A stretch of DNA of 64,000 nt from Lachnospiraceae bacterium. Its GTDB lineage: Bacteria > Bacillota > Clostridia > Lachnospirales > Lachnospiraceae. Positions 52,804 through 61,362 of this stretch are shown piece by piece. Location: positions 1 to 64,000 of the forward strand of contig FZRB01000021.1 of NCBI GenBank assembly GCA_900199595.1, given 5' to 3'. Numbering within the stretch: the first letter of the stretch is position 1; every line of letters begins with the position of its first letter. A model generated the notes under the pieces. The model had not been told where the DNA came from, ran no database searches, and saw nothing but the letters and a program-made list of their open reading frames with translations. The position numbers and the translations under genes are program-made.

Positions 52804-55800
52804 ATGTTTGATGGCTTAATAGATACAGTGAAAGGCTGGATAGCCTCGTTTATAGAGTTCACTCTTTGGAGAATCTTCTGGTTCGTAGAGATAATGGTTG
52901 TCAAATTCGTTGGCTTTGTGGAAAGTATCATGGAGATATTTACTGGCGAAAGGACTGTTAAGTACAATGATTCTGACAAGACACTTATTAATATATTCTT
53001 TGAACATGAATCTGTAAGAGGAATATATGGTGGAATGGCGTTAATAGGAATCGTATTCTGTTTTGTATTCGCCATTATCTCGGTTATTAGAAGAGCGCTT
53101 GATCTGAGAGATAAGCAGCAGGGAGTAACAATGGGAATGATTCTTACGAATCTTCTTAAGAGTATTCTCATCATATCTAGTATGAATCTTATCATGCTTG
53201 TCGCTATAGAAACCACTAACAAGCTTGTTCAGCAGGTAAGCTGGACTATTCAGAATGGTGGTAACCTAGCGGTTGGTGGTGATACGATTACATTTACAAA
53301 TGAACAATACGCTGCCATGGGCAGGATAATTAATACATTAGGTAACTATTCTTTGAATCCGTCATATAAGTCCAGGTACAATCTGAACGCCTGCTATAAT
53401 GATATCAGAGTGGATCTTAAGTATCTGGGTGACCAGGGAGTGTTTAATTTCCATTATCTTGAAGAGGATCCGAAAACCGGAAAAACTATTCAATCCTGGC
53501 AGAGCCTGATGGAAAAGCTGGCGACGGCTTATGATTACAGCTCAGAAGTTCCTCTGGATTCCTACAATGATGGTGTCATAAATGCTGTCACAGACTGTAT
53601 GGAAATACTAAAAAAGAACCCGACAATGAAGGTTCATAAGAAATATAACAGAAAAGAAGAGGCATTTTCTCGGAAGAAAAAGGTTCCTATGGACAGAATT
53701 CTTTTCCTTGTAGGAACTATGGGGATAGACTCTAATAATGCGGCTGCAAGAAATAAGGAATACAACAAGAATCCAAGTTTCTTTGATAATGCGAGACTTC
53801 CGTTCTATTACGGAGAACAAGGATCGGATATATACAGTTATGATGATGTCAGAAAAGTATTTGATCCGAGCCCGTTTTATACAAATTATGTATTGGTATG
53901 GTTTTCAGGTCTTGCAATACTGAAGGAAATGCTGGTACTTATAGTAACCTGTTCAGTTAGAATATTTAACCTGCTTGCTCTTTATATAGCAGCGCCTCTG
54001 GCAATAGCAACTATGCCGATGGATGACGGTGGTAAATTCAAGCAGTGGACAACGGCGTTTATAGTACAGCTTCTTACTATAGTAGGTATGGTTATAGCCA
54101 TGAGACTTTTCCTGATGTTCATACCTATCATATGGAGTCCTGCGCTTAAAACATCTGATAATCCGCTATTGGACTGTATAATAAAGATGGTAATTCAGTA
54201 TGGTGCGGTGCTTTCGGTTAACAAGGTAAATGGTATCTTCACCGGAATCCTTGCTGATAATGCCGGATTCCAGGCTATAACAGCCGGTGATGTAAGACAG
54301 AATGTTGAAAACGGTGCTGCTGGAAAGATGCTTTCAGGCATGGGCGCCGGTGCTATGGCAGAGAAAGCTTTTGGTAAGGGAAGGGCCGCGCTTGGCAAAC
54401 AGATAGGAAAGCACAGTTCAAAGGCTGCATATCTTACTGATGCGATTGGTCTTACAGAGGGCGCCTACGAGGGCAGTAAAGACAGGCAGAACAAAGAAGA
54501 TGATAAGAAAGCCGGTAAGGCTCGTAAGAATATGAGAGATGCTAATAAGCTTGAACAGGATCTTGATTCCATGAAGAAACATGGTCAGCATCTTGATGGT
54601 ACTAAACCAAAGAACGAGAAAGATAAGAAGAACCAGATTAAGAAGATGGAAAACACTCTCAAGTACATGAAGGCCGGTAATGGTCAGACGAGTCTTAAGG
54701 ATGCCAAGAGAATGGCTGAGCGTGACATGAAAGAGGATAAGATGGATCAGCAGCAACAGGGCGAAATCGAAGCTATGAAGCTCAAGAATCCACCTCCAAA
54801 GAGACAGCCGGGAGCTACTAAGAAAAATGATGAAGTCAGCAAACCAGGCAGCAGACCAGGATCAGGAGGCGGACCAGGAAGTGGACCGGCACCTACACCA
54901 GGATATGGACCAGGACCGGCACCAGGACCAGCGCCAGGACCTATACCAGATGGTTCCGAAGGTGAACAAGATCTTCCAAACAGACAGGAAGTGGAAAGTG
55001 GCGGAACAGGAGAAAATAACAATACTAATACTCCTGGTGGTGAAGGTACGAATATCAACACTAATCAGCCTGAAGATCTGAATCAGACTAATCAGGGAAC
55101 TCAGGTAGGTGATGCACCACCTGGAGTTGATAATAATGCTACACCAGGAACTGATCAGAACAATACCACCAATACCAATACCAATACCGGTACTCAGCAG
55201 CCTCCGTTTGGAACACCTAATCAGAATAGTGGACCACACATAGGCGGTGGAGACGATGATGACGATGATGATGAAGTACCATTCAATCAGTCAAATCAGA
55301 ATACACAGGTAGGTGGTAATCCGACAAATTTTAACCAGACGTCGACTGGAATGATGAACGATCAGAATAATACAGCTCAGTCGACGAATTATACCCAGAC
55401 GAATCCGACGGCTAATACTCAGGGTGGCCCTCAGCCTAATCTGAATCAGCCGAATCAGTTCCAGCAGGTGGGTGGAACTCCGCAGATGAACACAAACAAT
55501 CCGCAGATGAATACAAACAATCCGCAGATGAACACAAACAATCCGCAGATGAACACAAACAATCCGCAGATGAACACAAACAATCAGCAGATGAACACAA
55601 ACAATCCGCAGATGAACATGAACAACCCGCAGATGAACATGAACAACCCGCAGATGAACGTGAATAATCCGCAGATGAACATGAACAACCCGCAGATGAA
55701 CACTAACAATATAAACATTAATAACACAAATACATCGACGGGAAACGTAAATTATGATCCTATGGGTGGAAATCAGTATAATCCAATGGGAAATAATAAC

Positions 55801-55824
55801 CCTACGGGAACAAACACCCCCTAA
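52804..55824 (+). CDS. VirB6/TrbL-like channel protein with long low-complexity tail
   Basis: About 500 N-terminal residues hold an amphipathic start and six or more membrane helices (GIYGGMALIGIVFCFVFAII, GMILTNLLKSILIISSMNLIMLVAIE, and a cluster around 365-460 with LLALYIAAPLAIATMPMDDGGKFKQWTTAF). This is the TrbL/VirB6 (CD1107-neighbour) pattern of Firmicute T4SS. The rest is unusual: a Lys/Glu-rich cytoplasmic-type linker (560-660), a Pro-Gly stretch (PGPAPGP type, about 690-720), an Asn/Gln/Thr-rich region with an Asp run, and eleven PQMNTNN-type heptads (residues 893-969). The gene starts 1 base after the previous stop. Confidence 0.85.
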   Translation: MFDGLIDTVKGWIASFIEFTLWRIFWFVEIMVVKFVGFVESIMEIFTGERTVKYNDSDKTLINIFFEHESVRGIYGGMALIGIVFCFVFAIISVIRRALDLRDKQQGVTMGMILTNLLKSILIISSMNLIMLVAIETTNKLVQQVSWTIQNGGNLAVGGDTITFTNEQYAAMGRIINTLGNYSLNPSYKSRYNLNACYNDIRVDLKYLGDQGVFNFHYLEEDPKTGKTIQSWQSLMEKLATAYDYSSEVPLDSYNDGVINAVTDCMEILKKNPTMKVHKKYNRKEEAFSRKKKVPMDRILFLVGTMGIDSNNAAARNKEYNKNPSFFDNARLPFYYGEQGSDIYSYDDVRKVFDPSPFYTNYVLVWFSGLAILKEMLVLIVTCSVRIFNLLALYIAAPLAIATMPMDDGGKFKQWTTAFIVQLLTIVGMVIAMRLFLMFIPIIWSPALKTSDNPLLDCIIKMVIQYGAVLSVNKVNGIFTGILADNAGFQAITAGDVRQNVENGAAGKMLSGMGAGAMAEKAFGKGRAALGKQIGKHSSKAAYLTDAIGLTEGAYEGSKDRQNKEDDKKAGKARKNMRDANKLEQDLDSMKKHGQHLDGTKPKNEKDKKNQIKKMENTLKYMKAGNGQTSLKDAKRMAERDMKEDKMDQQQQGEIEAMKLKNPPPKRQPGATKKNDEVSKPGSRPGSGGGPGSGPAPTPGYGPGPAPGPAPGPIPDGSEGEQDLPNRQEVESGGTGENNNTNTPGGEGTNINTNQPEDLNQTNQGTQVGDAPPGVDNNATPGTDQNNTTNTNTNTGTQQPPFGTPNQNSGPHIGGGDDDDDDDEVPFNQSNQNTQVGGNPTNFNQTSTGMMNDQNNTAQSTNYTQTNPTANTQGGPQPNLNQPNQFQQVGGTPQMNTNNPQMNTNNPQMNTNNPQMNTNNPQMNTNNQQMNTNNPQMNMNNPQMNMNNPQMNVNNPQMNMNNPQMNTNNININNTNTSTGNVNYDPMGGNQYNPMGNNNPTGTNTP
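55480..55710 (+). repeat. Eleven 21-base tandem repeats in the VirB6-like gene
   Basis: In-frame units of 21 bases (consensus CCGCAGATGAACACAAACAA plus T) encoding PQMNTNN. Units 1-6 are nearly identical. Units 7-10 carry ATG or GTG in place of ACA (Met or Val for Thr). Such repeats commonly change copy number between strains. Confidence 0.95.
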
Positions 55825-55859
55825 CAATAATGGTTAATTATTAAGGGTAACAAACTCGA

Positions 55860-55881
55860 GCAGGAGCGGACGCGCTCCTGC
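55860..55881 (+). other. GC-rich hairpin between the VirB6- and VirB4-like genes
   Basis: GCAGGAGCG, GACG loop, CGCTCCTGC; no T tract, so not an obvious terminator. It could be an mRNA processing or stability element that tunes downstream expression. Confidence 0.55.
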
Positions 55882-55913
55882 CCGGGAAAATACATACGTA
55901 ACAAGAGTTATAA

Positions 55914-58900
55914 ATGAGATTAATACCAGGAAAAACTAAAGTAAAGATTGAGGTATTCAAGCACATAACATTAGCCGACATAATCGTCGGCCTTATTGGC
56001 TTAGTTGCTGTTACCTTATGCGCAGTTTCATCTCTGCCCGGACGCTGGATAATAGCCGGAATCGTGGCGGCTGTTTTTGCGTTACTCCTTTTCAGACTTG
56101 ATGATGAACCGCTGTATGTCTTCATGTGGAATATGATGAAGTATTTTGCATATCCTAGAAGACTTGTTCGTGTATACGATGATAAGGCGATAAAGAATAT
56201 ATCCAAGGGAGACAGACAGGCAATCCTGGATGATTTCTTTGGCGAGGAGAATGGAGAAGGAGCAGAAAAGTCAGAGACTGCTGCTGAGACTTCAGCCCCA
56301 AAAGTTTCGCAGGTATCCGTAAATGAAGATGAGGATGTATCATTTAATGATATGTTTTCAGAAGAATCAGAAGAAGGATCCGAGTCAGAGGAAGACTATG
56401 AGTCTGAGGGACCTGAGGCTGCTCCCGAATCAGAATATACGGAAGAAACAGAAACATCGGTAGAAGTAGAAAAAGCAGAAGAGTCAGAAGAGGCGGATTC
56501 ATATATCGATGCTCTTGAAAAACAGGACAAAATAAATGAAGAGCTGAAAGAGATACAGAAGGATAAGAAGGCAGAAAAGAAACGTCTCAAACAGCTTATA
56601 AAGGAAGAAAATAAGATACTTAAGAGCAAGACTGCAACACCTGAAGAAAAGGATGCAGTCTGGCTTGCGAGGGCTGAAAGAAGCGCTGAAAAGAAAAAGG
56701 AAAAAGTTGAAAATAAGGAACAGGATGCTTCTTATGAGGAAATGAGTGACTTTATTCCTTTTACAGGAATAAGTGATAATTGTATCGACTATAACGGACA
56801 GTATTATGGTTCGGTTATTGAGATAGATCCAATAGCTTTCAGATTCTTCTCAGAGCATAGACGTAACAACTCAATTGAGAGTTGTCTTGGAAAGATTCTC
56901 AGAGGTCTTACAGGAGACTATGGCGCAAATATCGTAAAGATACAGCGTCCGATCATGTATGATGCTCATCTTGATGCAGAGTATGATAAGCTGGATGCAC
57001 TTAAAAAATCCTACGAGAGTGGACTTCTTACAGAAGAAGAACTCCAGGCCAGAGTTGAGATACAGTATGATCGTATAAATGAAGTACAGCTTCTTTGTAA
57101 TGAAGACAGAGTTATAGATCCTTTCTATTATCTCGTACTTTTTGAGTCAGATAAGAGAAGACTGGATACATTTACCAGACAGGCTATCATGACTCTTGAG
57201 CAGGGCGAGATGATCGTAAGAAGACTTGATAACAAGGGGCTTGCGCTTTTCCTGAAGTACACAAATCATCTTGATTTTGATGAAAGAGAAATAGATGACA
57301 TAGCAGAAGATCAGTGGGTTAACTGGGCTATGCCTCAGAGCCTTAAGTTTAGTATGAGAACTGCAGTAGTAGATGGTATCATAACTCATAACATGAGAGT
57401 TATATCCTTCCCTACTGTTGTTGGAGATTCATGGCTTGCAGGAGTTATGTCCTTCCCAAGTACAAAGGTTGTAGTTAAAGCGACCCCTATGGACAGAACG
57501 AAGGCTATTAAGTCTATCGACCGTTCGCTTGCTGAACTACGAGGACAGTATATGTCCACCAGTATCGATTCAAAGATGATCGAACTGCAGGAGCATATTA
57601 CCACACTGTCATCGCTTCTGGTTACTCTTCAGCAGGACAACGAAGCACTGCTTTCAGTAAATATATACATAACAGCCTATGATGCTATGATGACCGCCAA
57701 TGATCCTGTTCTTTCTCAGGACTTCAACACCATGATGCCATACGTGGCAGACATGAAGAAGACTCTGAAGAGAAACTGGAGTGAAGAAGGCATGAAACTG
57801 TCCGGAATGGACTTCCTTCAGATACAGAGTTTTATAGGTTCACAGATTTCCGCATATGATCCTATGCTTAAGGATGCCAGGGGAATTCCATCGAACACAA
57901 TTGCCGGAATGTTTCCTTGGATTTTTGCGCATACATCTGATGTTGGTGGTATACAGCTCGGTTCATCCGACAGCGTACCTGTATTTATAGATTTCTTCAA
58001 GAGAAATGAAGAACGTGTAAATTCCAATATGGTTATCGTAGGTAAGTCCGGTTCCGGTAAATCCTACGCTACCAAGTCACTTCTTACAAACCTTGCTTCA
58101 GAGGATGCAAAGATATTTATTCTCGATCCTGAGAACGAGTATTCACAGCTTGCTCATACTCTTCATGGTAAGGTAATAAATGTAGGAAATGCAAAGTTTG
58201 GACGACTGAATCCGTTCCATATTATAACTGCTCTCGATGATGATGAGGCGGGAACAGAGGGCGGCGGCCCTGGTGGAAGCTTTGCTACACATCTTCAGTT
58301 CCTGGAAGAGTTCTTCAGACAGATACTTCCTGATATCGATAAGGAAGCTCTGGAGTACCTCAATTCACTGGTTGAGAGAGTATATCTTAATTTCGGAATC
58401 ACTCCGGACACGGATCTGTCAGGCTTTACAGCTGATGATTATCCTATATTTGATGATCTCTATGATGTAATCCTTGCAGAGTTTGAAAGAACAAACAACG
58501 AGTACCTGAGAAATCTTCTCAGATCTCTCGTTAACTATATATCCAAATTCTCAACAGGCGGTCGAAATGCAAATATCTGGAACGGACCTTCTACAGTTAC
58601 CACAGAAGAGAACTTCTCGGTATTTAACTTCCAGTCTATGCTTGCGAACAGAAACTCAACTATCGCAAATGCACAGATGCTGCTTGTACTGAAGTATGTG
58701 GATAACGAGATAATTAAGAATAGAGATTACAATACAAAGTATGGTCTTAACAGAAAGATCGTAGTTGTAATCGATGAGGCCCATGTATTTATCGATACCA
58801 AGTTCCCTATAGCCCTGGACTTTATGTTCCAGCTGGCTAAGCGTATCCGTAAGTATAACGGTATGCAGATAGTTATTACTCAGAATATCAAGGACTTCGT

Positions 58901-60770
58901 AGGTAGTGAGGATATAGCAAGAAAATCATCTGCAATCATAAATGCGTGCCAGTATAGCTTTGTATTCGGTCTTGCGCCAAATGATATGTCAGATCTTTGT
59001 AAGCTCTATGAGAAGGCCGGCGGTATAAATGAGACCGAGCAGGAGGATATCCTTCAGGCTAAGCGTGGTGAGGCATTTACCATCATGAGCCCGACATCAA
59101 GATCATCTTTCCTGATCGAGGTACCGGATTCTTTCGTAGACATGTTTGAGAATAATAACTTTACAAGTAATTATTTCTCCGGTTACGAGGGTGCTGAGGT
59201 CTGGGAGGACTTTGTAAGTGAAAGCAGAGAAGCTCACGACAGGAACTATGAAGATCGTATACAGCTCGAAAATGTAGAGAGTTCCAGAAGAGAGCTTAAG
59301 AGCTCATTTAACTTCAGTGAGATAAGTGAAGAAGAGGCCGAGGAAGCAGCTCAGGCACCACAGAGTGCTGTAGACAAGATGATAGCTGCCGAGGAATATG
59401 TAAATCAGAAGGAACTCGAGATACTAACCGGACGCTTCGGAAATATTACTCTTCAGGAATTAAGCGAAGAAGAAGCAGAGGCCGAGGAAGCAGAAGAAAT
59501 AGCAGGCTCAACCGGTGGAGATTATTCAGAAGTTCAGCCTGAACCGGCGGAGGATCAGCAGGGTTATACAGAGTCAGATGATGACTTCGATATAGAATTA
59601 ACAGAAGGAGCTCCTATCAACATAGAACCGGAGCCAGAAGAAGAACCTGAAGAAAAGCCGGCTCCTAAGCAGGAGAAGATTTACAGATTCTCACATAATG
59701 GAGAAGAAAGAACTGTTTCAGTACCTGAAGCAGCTGAACAGATACCAACACAGCCGGTATACATACCCGGAAATGCACCTCAGTATGGAGCGCCGGCGGC
59801 TTATGGAGCACCCGGAACAGCACCGGCTGCAGCAGGAACAGTACCTGCATATACAGCAGCGGGACAGCCGATATATGGTGGAGTACAGGTTGGAGCAGCA
59901 GGCTATGGAGTTCCCACCGGAGTACCTGCAGGTTATGGTACTGCAGCACCTGTATATAATACACCGGCAGGTGAAAAGGTATATACCCAGGCAGAGGTTG
60001 ACCAGGTACTGGATTCCTTCAAAAAATCACTCAGAGAAGAACTTGAGAAAGATCTTGAAGATAAGTTGAAGTGGATTGCCCTCGGAGCAACAGCTGCAGG
60101 AGTTGGAGCTGGAACTGTGGGAGCAACAGCAGGAACTGGTGTTTCTGCAGGAACAGGAGTGGCTGCCACATCAGTTACGGAAGCAGCGGCAGCTGCCACA
60201 GCAGCCGGAGTTGGAACAGAGGCTCATGTCAAGGTATCAGCCGAAGATATGGCGGCTGAGGAAGAAGAAAAGGTTGCATTAGGAATCACAGATGAAGAAG
60301 CAGAAGATGAATTCATCAGCGGTCTTGGAGAAACAGATAAAGACTATGATGAAACAGAAGACGAATTCGAAGGCTTTGCTTCCGATGAAGAAGAAGAGGA
60401 TGAGGATGAATTCTTCTTCGATGAAAACGAAGAGGATGAGGGATACATCCCTGACGAAGACGATGAAGATGATGATATCTACGCTCCTGATGAACCTGAT
60501 GATGATGATGAAGACTTATATGAGGATGAGGACGAAGATGAAGATTACTTCTCCGATGATGAAGATGAAGATGAAGACTTTGACTTTGACAGTGATTCAG
60601 AAGAGTATGAGCCTGCACCATTCCTGTTTGCAGAGCTCTTAGCAGAAGCTGCAGACGAATACGCAAGTATGGATCTGGAAGAAAGAATGGAAGAGATGAA
60701 CGAGATGGTGCTCGAAGTAACCGTAGAAGAACTCAGCGAGTACATCAAGCAGCAGCGTAAGAAGAAATAA
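55914..60770 (+). CDS. PrgI-VirB4 fusion ATPase of the type IV secretion cluster
   Basis: Residues 1-95 form a PrgI-like membrane module with two adjacent helices (ITLADIIVGLIGLVAVTLCAV, WIIAGIVAAVFALLLFRL, then PLYVFMWNMMKYFAYPRR). After an acidic and a coiled-coil segment (about 115-260) comes the VirB4 ATPase. Walker A is GKSGSGKS at 710-717, and ILDPENEYSQLAHTLHGKVI and Walker B VVVIDEAH (D954/E955) follow, with ITQNIKDFVGSEDIARKSSAIINACQYSFVFGLAP. Beyond residue 1130 the protein is disordered: Pro/Ala/Gly repeats, a Gly/Ala-rich hydrophobic stretch, and about 110 residues very rich in Asp/Glu, ending in a helix with KKK. At 1618 residues it is roughly twice a typical VirB4. Confidence 0.92.
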   Translation: MRLIPGKTKVKIEVFKHITLADIIVGLIGLVAVTLCAVSSLPGRWIIAGIVAAVFALLLFRLDDEPLYVFMWNMMKYFAYPRRLVRVYDDKAIKNISKGDRQAILDDFFGEENGEGAEKSETAAETSAPKVSQVSVNEDEDVSFNDMFSEESEEGSESEEDYESEGPEAAPESEYTEETETSVEVEKAEESEEADSYIDALEKQDKINEELKEIQKDKKAEKKRLKQLIKEENKILKSKTATPEEKDAVWLARAERSAEKKKEKVENKEQDASYEEMSDFIPFTGISDNCIDYNGQYYGSVIEIDPIAFRFFSEHRRNNSIESCLGKILRGLTGDYGANIVKIQRPIMYDAHLDAEYDKLDALKKSYESGLLTEEELQARVEIQYDRINEVQLLCNEDRVIDPFYYLVLFESDKRRLDTFTRQAIMTLEQGEMIVRRLDNKGLALFLKYTNHLDFDEREIDDIAEDQWVNWAMPQSLKFSMRTAVVDGIITHNMRVISFPTVVGDSWLAGVMSFPSTKVVVKATPMDRTKAIKSIDRSLAELRGQYMSTSIDSKMIELQEHITTLSSLLVTLQQDNEALLSVNIYITAYDAMMTANDPVLSQDFNTMMPYVADMKKTLKRNWSEEGMKLSGMDFLQIQSFIGSQISAYDPMLKDARGIPSNTIAGMFPWIFAHTSDVGGIQLGSSDSVPVFIDFFKRNEERVNSNMVIVGKSGSGKSYATKSLLTNLASEDAKIFILDPENEYSQLAHTLHGKVINVGNAKFGRLNPFHIITALDDDEAGTEGGGPGGSFATHLQFLEEFFRQILPDIDKEALEYLNSLVERVYLNFGITPDTDLSGFTADDYPIFDDLYDVILAEFERTNNEYLRNLLRSLVNYISKFSTGGRNANIWNGPSTVTTEENFSVFNFQSMLANRNSTIANAQMLLVLKYVDNEIIKNRDYNTKYGLNRKIVVVIDEAHVFIDTKFPIALDFMFQLAKRIRKYNGMQIVITQNIKDFVGSEDIARKSSAIINACQYSFVFGLAPNDMSDLCKLYEKAGGINETEQEDILQAKRGEAFTIMSPTSRSSFLIEVPDSFVDMFENNNFTSNYFSGYEGAEVWEDFVSESREAHDRNYEDRIQLENVESSRRELKSSFNFSEISEEEAEEAAQAPQSAVDKMIAAEEYVNQKELEILTGRFGNITLQELSEEEAEAEEAEEIAGSTGGDYSEVQPEPAEDQQGYTESDDDFDIELTEGAPINIEPEPEEEPEEKPAPKQEKIYRFSHNGEERTVSVPEAAEQIPTQPVYIPGNAPQYGAPAAYGAPGTAPAAAGTVPAYTAAGQPIYGGVQVGAAGYGVPTGVPAGYGTAAPVYNTPAGEKVYTQAEVDQVLDSFKKSLREELEKDLEDKLKWIALGATAAGVGAGTVGATAGTGVSAGTGVAATSVTEAAAAATAAGVGTEAHVKVSAEDMAAEEEEKVALGITDEEAEDEFISGLGETDKDYDETEDEFEGFASDEEEEDEDEFFFDENEEDEGYIPDEDDEDDDIYAPDEPDDDDEDLYEDEDEDEDYFSDDEDEDEDFDFDSDSEEYEPAPFLFAELLAEAADEYASMDLEERMEEMNEMVLEVTVEELSEYIKQQRKKK

Positions 60771-60783
60771 TAGGAGGAAAACT

Positions 60784-61086
60784 ATGGATATCAAATTAGT
60801 GGCAAGAGAAGATGAAGGCGAACTTATTATGTCAGGAGATCTTGATACAAGGACCTCAAAGGATGCGGATGCACTCTTCTCTCAGATGGCTGACAGATTT
60901 AAGAATATAGTACTTAACATGAAGGATCTGGAATATGTATCCAGTGCGGGACTTCGTGCGATTCGTAATCTGTATATAAAAGTAAATCAGAACGGTGGCA
61001 AGCTGTCTCTTACTAATGTTAATGAAAATGTTATGGAGGTCTTTGAAATGACCGGACTTGCAGGCCTCCTGAATATTAGAGAATAA
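60784..61086 (+). CDS. STAS-domain protein (anti-sigma-factor antagonist type)
   Basis: A 100-residue single STAS domain: GELIMSGDLDTRTSKDADALFSQM, then IVLNMKDLEYVSSAGLRAIRNLYIKVNQNGGKLSLTNVNENVMEVFEMTGLAGLLNI. The serine of the VSSAGLR motif sits where SpoIIAA/RsbV-type proteins are phosphorylated. In known partner-switch systems such a protein frees a sigma factor or another target from an anti-sigma kinase. No HATPase anti-sigma kinase or phosphatase gene is visible nearby. It lies 13 bases after the VirB4-like gene with an AGGAGG site, so it belongs to the same operon. Confidence 0.9.
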   Translation: MDIKLVAREDEGELIMSGDLDTRTSKDADALFSQMADRFKNIVLNMKDLEYVSSAGLRAIRNLYIKVNQNGGKLSLTNVNENVMEVFEMTGLAGLLNIRE

Positions 61087-61122
61087 TCTGTCTGATTAGT
61101 AAAAAATTATTTTTTTCACAGT

Positions 61123-61155
61123 GTTGCGCTTTTGTTGTTATGTGGGGGATATAAT
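61123..61155 (+). promoter_or_regulatory. SARP-type promoter 4 before the large exported protein
   Basis: GTTGCGC (61123-61129) and GTTGTTA (61134-61140) 11 bp apart, 9 bases, TATAAT (61150-61155). Transcript start near 61162. Confidence 0.78.
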
Positions 61156-61163
61156 GATAACAA

Positions 61164-61316
61164 GTTCAGAAAGTATTAAGCCTTTTGTGCTTGCACAAAA
61201 AGGATTAATACCTTACTGAACGCAAAAACATGAGGAAATAGCAAAATTACTTTACAGTAATTTTGCGGTTCCGAATGTTTTCAGGATTGCGAAAGTTCGA
61301 TAGAACGAAGCAATCC
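61164..61316 (+). other. Structured 5' leader with three hairpins
   Basis: Hairpin A: GTTCAG and GTATTAAGCCTTTTGTGC pair with GCACAAAAAGGATTAATAC and CTGAAC (61164-61221), right at the predicted 5' end. Hairpin B: GCAAAATTACT / AGTAATTTTGC (61241-61266). Hairpin C: GGATTGC / GCAATCC around GTTC-GATA-GAAC (61284-61316). AGAGG at 61347-61351 is the ribosome site. No known riboswitch class was recognised. Confidence 0.7.
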
Positions 61317-61362
61317 GTGGTTATCATTAAAATGAAAAATCTATTTAGAGGCATAAACAGAT

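Noticed and set aside
54747-55061. Long minus-strand open frame rich in Gly/Pro opposite the VirB6-like tail
   Set aside because: It mirrors the low-complexity repeats of the sense gene, has no ribosome site and no recognisable domain.
55480-55710. Possible CRISPR array
   Set aside because: The 21-base units are contiguous with no spacers and are in frame within a coding region.
55291-55827. Minus-strand open frame with VHLR repeats
   Set aside because: Antisense image of the 21-base PQMNTNN repeats; repeat-driven openness, not a gene.
60316-60666. Overlapping open frames on both strands in the acidic VirB4 tail
   Set aside because: GAT/GAA/GAG-rich codons lack stops in several frames; no start signals or homology.
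48951-61086. Calling the cluster an integrative conjugative element
   Set aside because: No integrase, relaxase, replication gene or flanking direct repeats are visible; only secretion components are supported.
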